DNA of 64,000 nt, from positions 1-64,000 of the forward strand of contig JAIVFJ010000159.1 of NCBI GenBank assembly GCA_025765615.1, written 5' to 3'. The notes below the pieces were generated by a model. The model ran no database searches. It saw only the letters and a list, made by a program, of their open reading frames with translations, and was not told the origin of the DNA. The DNA is from Zopfochytrium polystomum (lineage: Eukaryota; Chytridiomycota; Chytridiomycetes; Chytridiales; Chytridiaceae). Of the stretch, positions 11,808 to 23,200 are shown in pieces; the first letter of the stretch is position 1; every line of letters begins with the position of its first letter. The position numbers and the translations under genes are program-made.

Positions 11808-14800
11808 ATGCTGCGCGTCACGGTCGAGCTGGTTGCGCCTGGCGGCGGCGGCGGCGGCGGCGGAGGGGGCGGCGGGGTCTCCTCCTCCTCGCCGTCGTCG
11901 TCGTCCGCAGGGCGCTCTGCCAGCAGCAGCGTCGCCACCGCCGCAGCCGCCGGTGATGGCGACGCAGTCGCCACTGCGACCGTCCTGTCGTCTTTGTACT
12001 CGGCCTCATCGCTTGTCCCTGCGTCGTCGTCGTCGTCGTCGTCGTCGTCCAACACTACGACGACTCTGCCACCTCACAGCCACAACAACAACAACGGCGA
12101 CCACCACCACCAACACCATCACCACCACCACCACCGCAACCACCAATCGCTCACTCCAAACCCACCGCCAACTGCTTCAGGAGCATCTCTGTCGTCGTCG
12201 TCGTCGTCGTCGTCGCCGTGCGGCTCATCGGCCGCCGCCAGGTCCTCTTGCACATCATCAGCCCCTTCTTCCTTCGCCGGACCAGCCCCATCGCATCCGC
12301 CTTCCCACCCAGCAACCACTGCCATTGGTGGTAGCAGCAGGCCTTCGATCCTCCCCAAGCCTCCGTTTGTTCCCGCGCACTCCGTCCTCACTGGATCCGA
12401 TCCTCCCGTCGTTGCCCGCATCTCCGAACACCTCGAAGGCCTTGTCCACCTTCACCAGCCAAGCTTGCAACCAACTGTTCACCTGCCGGCCGACGCGGTG
12501 CCTCAAACAGGATATATCATGTCGCTCTACGCTGTCATAATGTCGGGCCAGGGACCGCGAGACCTGTTGCCTTCGAGGGTCGACGCCATGTCCCCGACCG
12601 CCATTCGTATGGTACATTACAGGCCGCTCTGGCGGGGTGTGTTTCAACTGATCAACGAGCCCTTGGCCATCAATGGGTAGGTCTTGTCTGTCGTTGTTAT
12701 CCGTTTGTTGTTGTTGGGTCTAGTCGGCTTGAATCGTCGCCGGGTCAACGAGCATTGATGGCGGGTGTGCGGGTGTGAGTCTACATCGATGAGGAACTCA
12801 CTCCACCTCAAGGGACACCACCATTCCGTTTCGAATAGCAGTTCCCTCGACGGTGCCTCCAAGTATTGCTATTCCCGACGGTGCTGCGGAGGGTTTGGAC
12901 GTCACGCACGTCATATTCATTGTCGCAACGTATTGGCGGGGAAGTAGGGACGTGCACACCGTGACTGCTGCCCGAGAGATTTACCTTACGCGGCTGGCAC
13001 CTGTTCTTTCGACGGGCTCCGCCACCCAACGCGTTACAGTCCTCAACGGTATGCCGCAATCGCTGGGTTAACACTTTTCGATGAAAATATTGATCCCCTG
13101 CCAAAGGTGCTTTTACTGGCCTTGTCGTCTTTCCCCGCGAGCTACTGCTGTCGGTCCACCAGACCGCCGCACTCAACGTTATCAAAGTCGCAGACGATCT
13201 CAATCTTCTTTCGGTCTCTTTGGTTTTAAATGAATACTGCATGTATCGCTCGTCAGAGTTGGATCAGTGGGCGCAGCGAGCCAAAATCGTATCGAAGGAG
13301 ACTATCAAATCTGAGGATCGTCGGTTGGAAGGAACAAACATTGCAGGGGAAGGCTCTTTCCAGTTTCGAATGCCGCGGGACGGCATTCAAGCCGACTACA
13401 AAGACGAGCTTTTCGCTATTTCCCACGAGCTCATCGTATCCATTCAGTACACAAGAGGAAATGATCTCGAGCGACTCACCGAGGTGTGTTTCCGAACCAC
13501 ATGCCCAACATTCTTTCCTATTCGCGCTGGAGACAGCCTGGATTCCGTTCCTCCCGACGCAGCGGAGCCTAGTCCGATTACGACCGACCAGCTGCCACTC
13601 GACTCCTCCGCAAAAAAAGCTGCGTCGGAACCAGTACTAAAAAGGCCCACAGCCTCGAAAGTAAGCAGTGACAGCGGCTCTGCAGGACCCAGGAAGACGG
13701 TCTCTCGACCGTCCTCTCTGTTTCCATGGCCGTTCAGGGGTACGGTCAAGTCAGCTCAACCACCCGTCCCATCGACGTCGTCCTCGCCCGACCTTGACGC
13801 GAAGAAGCACCGTCCTTTGACCACAAGGTTGACAACGCGGACGCCTTCACCCAAAACCTCCACGTCGTCCATTTCGTCAGCCAACTCTCTGTCCAGCAGC
13901 TCGACAGTCAAGCTCCCCTCTCACTCGGACTCCATTTCGAGCATCACTACTCTGAACGCAACTTCCCCCGTCTCCGCCACTCCATCCTCACGACTTTCAG
14001 TGAACCAGTCGGAAACTGTCCGCAAGCACAAGTCAGCGGACGTTTCGAGAATGGGGTGGTCAGCTGCGTCTCTACCAACCGAAAGTAACTTTACTTGGAA
14101 GGACGACAACGAGGCCCCAATGCCAGAACGCCCCCTTTCCGCCCGCTCGACGACGTCTACCCGTTACTCGGTCCTGGCACCTGCTGTTAGCGTCGTTATA
14201 CCGGAACCTGTTTCACCGGCCGCGAAATCACCAGTCTTCAGCAGCATTAGCATGGAAAAGACGGCGCCAGGACCTGCGGCGGACCGCGCAATGCAAGAGC
14301 TTGCGAGTAAGCTCGAGGAAATTGGGCTCTCTTCAACCTGCGCAACGGCGATTAAAGGATACAGCCAAAGCGGAACGCAGGAGCTGACCGTAACGGTCGG
14401 CGACTCTGTCCAAATCAGTAACATCAACGACGTCGGCCTCGCGTTTGGTCTGAACACGCGCACCGGTCTGAGCGGCTGGATACCACTCTCAGTCTTTGGC
14501 GTGACAGCGGCCCCGCACTCAAAGATATCTTCCTCCCTTCCGTCTCCTCTTACCCGCCCCCTAACCCCGCTGTTGCCGCCGTCGTCGTCCGCAACGGCAT
14601 CGGCCTCTTCCACGTCGTCGCCACAGCCGCGGTCGCCGGACCAGCTTGCCGCACCGCAACCGTCCAACCCGCCGAAGCCGGCGGCTGCAGTGTCGGCGCT
14701 AGCGGACGTGGCCGTCTTTGCCTTTGAGGCGCGAGACGCGGACGAATTGGACGTCAACCCCGGAGACTACATCATCGTTGGGTAAGCATCCAGCGCTTAA

Positions 14801-15084
14801 AACCTCCCCCCCCCCCGTTGTCCCCTCTGCCACTCCGCTACCGTCACAGGTTTCGAAGTCATTAAACGGAGTATTTTCTTCCACAGGGATGTCGAGGACG
14901 ACGGATGGGCGTGGTAATTATTAATCCTTTTTTTTTCCCCTTTTTTTTTTGGGAGTTCCGTCCCCTCTGACGAATCATACTTTGGCCTAAACCGAACTTC
15001 AAACAAACGTCAAATTTAAGGGGCCGCAACGAGACGACTCAAAAGAAGGGCTTCTTCCCGCTCAGCGTTTTCCTGCCCGAGTGA
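11808..15084 (+). CDS. arrestin-like protein with two C-terminal SH3 domains
   Basis: Exons 11808-12676, 12813-13048, 13107-14781, 14887-14913 and 15021-15084 sum to 2871 nt (956 aa), and every splice phase agrees. Residues 1-230 are low complexity with Gly, Ser and His runs. An arrestin-type beta-sandwich region follows at about 240-520: PFRIAVPSTVPPSI in exon 2, LLSVSLVLNEYCMY and an IVSIQYT strand in exon 3. A Ser/Pro linker leads to SH3-1 at about 782-835 (AIKGYSQ, GLSGWIPLSVF) and SH3-2 at 900-956 (VAVFAFEARDADELDV, GFFPLSVF), which ends the protein. SH3-2 is split over three exons, one of only 27 nt. Inference: a membrane-cargo or cortical adaptor binding Pro-rich partners. The domain order is unusual to my knowledge. 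The N-terminal arrestin boundary is less certain than the SH3 calls. Confidence 0.8.
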
Positions 15085-15616
15085 ACTGCACCAAAGAGGC
15101 AATATCGGGGGGAACTCTTGCTTTCCCAAAAAAATTGGCGGGGTTCCCTCACTCTGGCACGCCTTCCATTCCCGGCAAAAAATCCCATTGGGTCCTGGAG
15201 TAGAACAACGCGTACTCGACCTAGGCTCTTCTTATTTTTTCTTATTCTGCCTCGCCGGTCATTGTCTGTTTGAGTGTGGGCTTCGCCACAATCTTCCTTT
15301 CTTCTCCCCCCTCCATAGCTTTCGACATCAGTTCACACTTCTTCCCCCAAGCTCATCACCGGCGTGTTTGTCCCCTTTCTTTTCTTTTCTGGCATGTCCT
15401 TGATTCAGTGAATGGGCCTGTTTCGCGGCCTTTTGGTTATTTCAGTGGGAAAGGGGCGGGTGTGGAAAGGCCAGCCAAAAGACCCTGACGACTCCACACC
15501 AGAGAAAAAAGAAAAACAAAATATATTCCCCGTTATTATTCCTCCCCCAACTCATCGGGAGCCCGCAGCGTCCCCCCGGCATTCTCTCCCCAAAAAACAA
15601 CTTTCTCGCCTTCTAC
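15085..15616. other. tail-to-tail spacer between arrestin-SH3 and COG5
   Basis: 532 bp of mostly pyrimidine-rich sequence between two stop codons on opposite strands. Nothing but presumed 3' UTRs is seen. Confidence 0.5.
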
Positions 15617-18600
15617 TCAGCGCGCCACCGCCAACGCGGCCACCAGCTGCCTCACGACGGGGTACTCGAGGCGGAACTCCTTCTCGCCGCGCGCGCGGAC
15701 GTCGTCGACGTACGTGTCGAGGCAGCGCGACAGCAGTACGGCGGCGTCGGCCTCGGTGTGCGCGTCCAGCCAGTCGGCGTACTGCGCCTCGGACCAATTG
15801 TAGAGCGCCGTCGGAAGCGGGATAGCCGGGTGCGCGCGGCAGATGAGGTGGTGGACCACGACGAGGGGCGGGAGCGACGCTGTGTGGTGCGGCGCGGTGA
15901 CTTGCGTGAGGTCGAGGAAAGGGAGGAGGCTTTTTGGGCGGTTTTTTTTTTTTTTTTTTTTTTTTTTTGGATTTGCCGTCGTGGGGTTTTGGACATTTCG
16001 CATTCGTGAGCATACCAGCGTTTTCAATCTACCAGCAAGCGAATGCTGGGCCTACTCACCGGAAAGCTCTCAAGGCCTTGTAGGCGTCTCCGAGCGCCGT
16101 GAGCTTGAGACCCACGCCCGAGACCCACTGGTTCATTGCGAATTCGAGCTGGGTCATGTCGGACGTCAGGCGGAGCTTGCCGGCGTCGCCTTCCAACGGT
16201 CGGACGAGGCTCGCCTGCTGCACGAAGAATCCGAGCGTACGGACGGCGATGGAGAGAATCCTGGTGATGAAGAAAGGGGGCCGGCCGTGCGGGAGGAATT
16301 AACAGAAAAGTCTTGATTGACCAGTGTTAACCCCACCAATCTTTGGTGTCGTCACCGCATTGCAACCGCAGCATCACTTCGCGGAGGGTCCATCGCAGCT
16401 TTGCGCCGACCTCCAGAACGTATGTACTGACGGCACTCTCTTGCTGAGGGCCCCCCTGGCCGCGTTGTGGAGATTTACCGGTGCTTGTTCTAACGCCGGT
16501 CAAGCATCCGAAGACGATCAGTATTGCGTCGGTGTGCCTTGGCGAGCTAGGATAGGGCTAGCGAACTCACTTTCCAAAGTCTTCCTTGTGAATCTTCAGA
16601 ATACTGGACTCGACGTCTCTGACAACATGACCCATGATTGGTTCGATGATTGTCCCGATCAGCTTTTGGACGTGGTCCACCGCGTCCGTCAGCGCCGAGA
16701 CGATTGCCGTTTCTGAAAACTCGTCCTTCATCTTCCAAAGCCCGTCCGCGAAAAACCAAAGGCAGTTCACGATTTCAATGTTGAGAAGCATCGACGAGGA
16801 GGCTGTGGCGATGCCGAGAGGCTGGTAGGCGGCGGCATCTGTGGCCACCATGTGCTCGCTCCGGATCGCGTACATGTTGACAGCTTTTGTCACATTTTTT
16901 GCAACCGCTTTCGAGAGATGAGGATCGAACTTCGCGATTTCAAACTCTCTGCAATTGCACACGAAGCCATAAGCTTCTTGACGAGCGAGGAGCAAATTGT
17001 ACTTTACCGCGATATGGCCTGCAGTGTCTTTTCAACGTCGTCTCTCGATGGTTGTGGTCGGACGCCGACAAGCGGCTTGTCGGGAAACGCCAGGTTTATT
17101 GGATCAAGAAGTCGAGAAAGGGACTCTCGAAGATAAACGGTTTCAAACGATGTTAGGCTCCTGAGCATCGTGGTGCTGTCGAGAGCCGTAGTATCTGGCA
17201 AAGAGGAGGGCGGAATTTCTGTGGAGAGGCGACTTGAAAATTCTTGGAATAATCGCAACATTTTTGGGTAACCAACTTGAAGAATCTGTTGAAAGTGTGA
17301 CGACACTGCAACTGCTGTTAGGTTCTCAGTATGGGTTTCCATTTTTACAAACTTTTGGTTCCATTTCGCAGTTCTCGATCGAAAGTGGCGGAAACGTTCT
17401 TCCAGTAGTAGTTTATCATGCTCGAATCGAGCACCTAAAAAGTAATGAACGCATAAGCAACGATTCACTTAAAGAATTGTAAGATAATTGCACTATTTTA
17501 CCTTGACCACTTCGTCCATGAATGACATTTGGGTTAATGGGTCGCGCCTTCTGCTCACGACTTTCTCGAAAATGTACACCTAAAGGTATTCAACATCTCA
17601 ATAACGGTCTCTCAGGCGCACCTGGACAGTTTGGTCGTATATCGTGTCCATCAACTTTTCCATTCTTTTCCACAAGCCAGCAGCGGCTCCTGCGGTCTTC
17701 CTGTCGCTAGATTCTTCAAAGGGTGTGACAGCATGAAAATTGTGCTCATTTCTTCAAAATGGCGGAACAAACCTTTAATCTCTCTAGCTAGAACGGTGGT
17801 ATCGAAGGAAACTTTGCATTCTTTCGTGATGACCTCAAATTTCGCGTCGATAACACGCTTCACCTTCTGGCTCGCTTGGCCCAAATTATGGAAGATCTGC
17901 AGCCCTGATGCAACCTCTGCTTGGTTCTAGACGTTGTCAGCAAAAGTCAGCCTGTTGGGTGGTCAGTGGTATACCTGATTCGCCATTCCTTTTTGCAGTA
18001 ACCGCTCCGCACCGGCAACGACAGCCTCCTTGGCCAACATAATCCTCGACCACTCTGCCTCCACGACATCGATGCCACCAAAGTCTGACTCACTTACGAG
18101 ATTTTCTAGTCTCACTCAATAAGAGAATGGGAGGTACAGCGTCAAGGACTCACCAATCTCTTGTACAGTTATTGCAGTTTTTGAAAAAACGCCTTCATCG
18201 GACTCCGGGAACACAGACGGCACTCTCTTAGCGAGGCTGAGAAAGCGTTTGACGCGTCGAAGAATTTCCGCTGCCTCTTGAATCCTTTCCAGCTGTGTAG
18301 TGTTTGCTTCGACCTGATCGTAGGCTTCGCGTATGTTGGACTTCACGCTGAAAAAACCCGCGAATGAGTGGAGCTAGATGACAGAAAGTCACGATCGAGT
18401 CAGTACCGGTTGAAGGAAGTGTTTAACGCCCCGACGCCCTCTTTGACTTTTTTGAGTGTGCTATCAAGGTTGTTCAAGCCCGTGACTTGCTCCAAAAGGT
18501 CCTCGTAGTGGGTAGCGACCTGGGGCAAGGTATGCAGCTCAGAATCGTGTCATGTGCCAATCCGTGACTGTACTTGCCTGATCGCGCAGCTGCTTATTGA

Positions 18601-18944
18601 GATGATCAATGTTGAATCCAAGCTTGGACAAAGCCGATGAGGTGTCGACGCGATGCCGGTCGGTGCCCTGCATGATGGAGTTGGCGTACTCGGCGGCATC
18701 GAAGTCGTCGCGAGCGAACTCGCGGTAGTCTGAGAAAAGCGGTGGGTGGGAATTCAGATGTTTTTTTTCAGAGGACACGGATCCCCCCTACTGTCGGCGG
18801 CCTTCCTTATTGACGGCGCATGCGTAAGCGAGCGCGCGCGCGAAGGTGAGGGGTGGATCAACCGCGCCTGCCCGGTTTGCGGGCCTGCCTACCTGGATGG
18901 TCCAGGAGCGCGCCGATCGTGGCCGTGACCGACTCCTTCGCCAT
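15617..18944 (-). CDS. COG5: conserved oligomeric Golgi complex subunit 5
   Basis: Fourteen exons on the minus strand: 18944-18893, 18729-18578, 18519-18407, 18347-18154, 18105-17975, 17926-17773, 17689-17622, 17579-17502, 17434-17353, 17314-17008, 16948-16571, 16489-16337, 16260-16060 and 15929-15617. They sum to 2376 nt (791 aa), close to the roughly 840 aa of animal COG5. Recognisable blocks are the N-terminal VATHYEDLLEQ, LWKRMEKLMDTIY, SRLLDPINLAFP, NVTKAVNMY, IEPIMGHVVRD, and the C-terminal QQASLVRPL with LRLTSDMTQLEFAM. Role: subunit of the COG lobe B tether in retrograde intra-Golgi transport. Several donors are unusual: GC-AG for intron 2, GTTTGT for introns 6 and 9, and GTGGGG for intron 12. 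The last intron (16059-15930) carries an A27 run on the coding strand shortly before the acceptor. Confidence 0.93.
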
Positions 18945-19334
18945 GATGATGACGATGTGTGTGCTTGCTCGTGCGTCAGCCGATCGCGCCCGTCAAACGA
19001 TTTCAGCGAGAGTGTTGCAGCTCGCTCGGGCGGCGGGCGGGCGTGGGGGCGGGTACGAGGGCGGGTACGGGGCGGAGGGGTGCGCGCCGATCGCCCTGCC
19101 TGGCAGCGAGGAATGAAATTCAGGGAGGGTTGCTGCTGCGCACGATGCCTGCCGCGTCACACCCCTCAATCAATCTGAGCTGCTGCTGCGGCTGCGTCGC
19201 GCGACGCCGTGGCGTTGGTTTCTTTCGCGGCACGTGTGAGGGAGGAAGAGGCACAGACAGACACAGAGGCGGAAGACAAACAACAACCAACACACTCACA
19301 CACACACGCACACACACACACACCACACCTTGAC
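18945..19334. promoter_or_regulatory. bidirectional promoter COG5 / MED7
   Basis: 390 bp separate the divergent start codons of COG5 and MED7. The region is GC-rich, and a (CA)n microsatellite at about 19,290-19,326 lies just before the MED7 start. Shared control is inferred from the arrangement only. Confidence 0.5.
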
Positions 19335-20168
19335 ATGGCGACGGCAGCGCCCGGCGGCGGCGGCGGCGCCGCCAACCCAAACAAGCTGACCCTGCAGTAC
19401 CCGCCCCCGCCGCCGTTCTACGCGCTCTACACCGACTCGAACATCGCGACCCACAAGGAGCTGAAGGCTAAGGGTGTCGTGCCGGATCTCCCGCTCGATC
19501 CTCCGCCCCCGCTCGTCGAAGGATCGTACACCATGTTTGGCGAGATCCTGAACGTGCGTGGTCGTGCTTCCCTAAGCGTTGCTAACTCATCTCCCGAACG
19601 GGCGACCTGCTCAAAGACGTCGGATCGCCCTCCTACCCTGAAAGAACTCGGAATCCGGCAGCTCCTCTCTGACGATCCCTCAGGTGACTATCTTCCGTTA
19701 TTTCACCACCCCCTTTGCATTCGTTCTAATTCCCCTGCCTCCGAACTTAGGGCTGGTGGCGGAGCTAAAGAATCTCAACCACTCCCTTCTTCTCAACTAC
19801 CTGGAACTAACGGAGATTCTAAGTACCCGGCCTGGCGACGTGAGCGGAACGTTTACTTTGCACTGGGAAGAAGCTTACACACCCTTTTTTTTTCTTCTTA
19901 TTTTTCCCAGTTCGCAGCCAAAGTCGAGCAGATTCGCTTGATTCTCATTAATATGCACTTCGCTTTGAACAGCTATAGACCACATCAAGCAAGAGACGTG
20001 CTGAGGCTGATGATGGAGCAGCAGATTAATCGGCGGAGAGAGGCGGCTCAAAAAATTATACAGTATGTTGTATCTTATTAAAGCGAATCTAATCCTTCTT
20101 GGTCACTAAGTGTGTTGGACGAAGTTCGGGAAAAGCTCACAAATGCGGCCAGCGACAGCCAAATATAA
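19335..20168 (+). CDS. MED7: Mediator complex subunit 7
   Basis: Exons 19335-19553, 19617-19683, 19751-19839, 19911-20062 and 20111-20168 give 585 nt (194 aa) with consistent phases. The N-terminus has the MED7 pattern QYPPPPPFYALYT and a TMFGE block. It continues with LKELGIRQL, LNHSLLLNYLELTEIL, KVEQIRLILINMH and YRPHQARDVLRLMMEQQI, then a short charged C-terminus. Family knowledge: MED7 pairs with MED21 as the hinge of the Mediator middle module linking regulators to RNA polymerase II. Intron 1 has no in-frame stop, so a naive ORF reads through it. The stop lies 68 bp from the stop of the channel gene on the other strand. Confidence 0.93.
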
Positions 20169-20236
20169 TACAGCACTCAACAGCATTCACCTTTGCTGCA
20201 TCCCTCATCGCCTTTCATCATGATACCGTGGAGCCC
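20169..20236. other. 68-bp spacer between convergent stops
   Basis: MED7 (+) ends at 20168 and the channel gene (-) ends at 20237. With only 68 bp between them, the two 3' UTRs must almost certainly overlap into the opposite gene. Confidence 0.7.
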
Positions 20237-23200
20237 TCACACTTGCGAAGACCGCTCGCTCCGAGCAATCGCATCCTCCAATCGCTTTATCCTGTCCCTA
20301 TTAGCCTTTGCCTCTGATCTGTTCGATTTCTCCAGTGCCCTTATGCTGTCCTGGATCGCAAGCAGCTGCAGCGACAACTCTTCCAACTGGAACATGGTGG
20401 CGATGGACCCCGTCTCCGCCTCCGCCGCAGCAATCGCCTGAATTCGGGGATCCGGGGGCCCCGTCGCCCCTTCAGCGCCTCGCTCCCATGTTGTGGCAAG
20501 GGGCCTCGGCGCGAATACTTGGGCGTCGCGAGAGGCTGATACCGGCCGGTTCGCGTTGGAAGTGAGCACAGAGGTGCGTCGGATACTCTCCCGATTTTGG
20601 GGCAGAGTTTTTGAACGAGCGATCAACGACGGTGGCCTCGGCGGCGGCCCTTCCGCGTCAGTTTTCGGCGCCGCCGTCCCTGCGCTCGTCACCGCGGCCA
20701 CTGCAGCCACAGCGGCAAGCGAAGCGCGACGACGCTGGACCGTTGGCGGCGCTGTCTCCTGGATCACTCGCCCCTCCCGGCCGGTCGGCTGCCGCAACAT
20801 GGCGCCTGTGGCGTTGGGCGGCAGCATCAGCGTTGTGCGCTGCCGCTGCACTATGGCGGCCTCGCGGGACTGCTTGTTGGAATCGTCCGGCTGGATTTTC
20901 TCCATTTCGCCAAACGCGTTGAGCTCTTGGGCCACGACCGAAATGTGCGGGACCACCGGCTCCCGCGCGAGCCCGACTTTTGCCAGGAGGCGGCGCCAAA
21001 ACGGCGGCGCCGCCGCTTCCGCGTCCGAGACCAGGGGGTCGCGGTTGAAGCTCCCGCGGTCTTCGAACGACGACCCGGCCTGGGATGCGGCGTCTGTGAG
21101 ACCGACGTTGAAAGCGTCTTCGCTGTCGTCCAGCGCCTCCATTGCGCGAATCGACAGGATGTTCCACCACGCGGACTGCTGCACGAGCTCTCGGGGCCAC
21201 GTGTACAGAACCGTGTGAACGCTTGACAGCAGCGACTGAAACTGAGTGGTATTTGCCTCAACGGAGGGGCGCCTGTGATTATTAATAAACGAATCTGCCC
21301 CCGTCACCATCGGGTGAATCTTTGCCTCGCGAGTCCGATTGGCTTTCGCGTTGCCAACTTTGCCGCCGACGTTGCTCTCCAGGCTATACCGGATGGGCCA
21401 CGGCCAGAAGAGTTCCAGGTCGACCATCATCCCGGCAATCTCCATCAACCAGGCCGATGTCATGTTAGACTGAATATCGGCTACGTTTACGGTCATCAGT
21501 GCAATGATGACATTGACCTTTTTTTCGTTGAGGAGACGGGTGATTTTTGTTGTGAGAAAAATTTGTTGCAGGTGCAAAACTGAAAGGGCGAAACGTGGAA
21601 TATCTTCGGGTACTTCGACGACATACCAAGAAGATGATAAACGTGATGTGAAATAACAGGCGAAGCAGAAATATCTGTGGGACTGTCGCTGCGTCCAATA
21701 CACTAGAATTCCATATTGAGGGAGCGAGCGAACAGCACGGTGGAGGAGAAGTGTGAGCAAGCTTAAAAAAAACCACTAATATCCAAACGAGCTCGCAAGC
21801 GCAGGGCGAGCGGTAGGAGAAGGGCGGTGGGTGAGAGGGGTTGCATAGGGCGATGGTGGGGAAAGCTGGCCAGCTGCAAAAGAGCGGGGAAGTTTGGGAA
21901 GCTTGAGCAAGGGATTGCCTCACCTGTAGTCTGTCGTTGCCATGGATAACACCGATTGCAGGGACTTTCCAAGGTTATCAAAGTGTGGGGCATCGATATT
22001 CAAAGTCCACGATGTCTCGGTTTCGAGCAAAAAGAATGACACCGCAAATCCGACCGCCATCAGTGCCATCGGCACAAGTATCGGCATGATGCTCAAAGCC
22101 GCTGTCATTGAAAGCCTCACCAGAGGGCCGACTGACGGGAGCACCCTCAGATGGATAACAATTCGAAACGCAGAGAATACAAGCGCGAGGGACATGAAAA
22201 TCGGCGGAACGGACGAGCTGAAAAAGACTGTCGCGATGACGACGTAGGCGGCAATGAGGTGGATGAAACTGTCGAGGATGTTTAAAACGCTTCCAAGGTA
22301 CTTTTTCGGATAGTCGTGAAACTCGCGGACTTCTTGAAAAATGAAAAAGAGCGCCAGCGCCAGCACTGTGCTTCCGAGTGGGTATAGGTAGGAAGGTTTC
22401 GGCGCGCCCCCGTATTGGTAGTTCACCACCGCGATGGATGTCGTAGCAAAGCACGCAACGTACGTGACATTCATGAAGAACTGCAACGCAAAGCGAAGCC
22501 AAAAATGTCCTCGCGCCCAATGGTACTCCATCAGCGCCTGCATCACTGGTTGGAGAATGATTTCCTCATTGTCCTCGGCGAGCAACCGGATGAATGGGCT
22601 TGTCACAGGAGACCAGGACTTTCCAAACAGCGGATTGTGGTACGCGGTACCGGTCAGCAAGGCCTCGGGCGCTATGCAAAGCGAGCTGTCGGTTTCAAAC
22701 TCGTTCTTTCCGTTCCCCGCCTTGTGCAGTTGCCCCGCGATGCTGAGCCTTTTCCAAAACTGGATTCCTGTCCCGCCTTTTGGCCGCCGATAAATGGCAT
22801 CTTTGAGACTCACGGAGCCCAAGCGGATGCCTTGAATAGGCTTGGATCGGATTTCGGGCTCGGCCGTGCGACTTTTAGGCACGCACGAGGGCAGCGGAAC
22901 GCACGATATTTGCTCCAGAAACCACGCTGCTTCGTTGGGGAACCTTCGAGCGATTTTGGGCAGCACAGACAGCGCTTCCGACTTGCGAAATATGATTGGA
23001 AGTGCCGAGGAGCCGAGTTTTTCGTCCGGGAGAAGAAGCGCCTCCATAAGCATGTGAACGATGCCCTGGTTCCCGAGCGTTGTCGCCACGTCCAGCTCCA
23101 CCACGATGGATGGGGGAACCCACTTGTTTTCAATGAGCATCCAAGCAATGTTTCCAAAGTTTAGGAGGCACACGTTGCGGAACAGATGAGCGATGAAGAA

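Noticed and set aside
17692..17720. A 29-nt intron in COG5 exon 6/7
   Set aside because: An 83-nt GTTTGT...CGCAG intron gives a better match to the COG5 family and a more realistic length.
19554..19616. In-frame reading through MED7 intron 1
   Set aside because: The 63-nt segment has GT/AG ends and a TGCTAAC branch site and interrupts the conserved FGE block, so it was treated as an intron.
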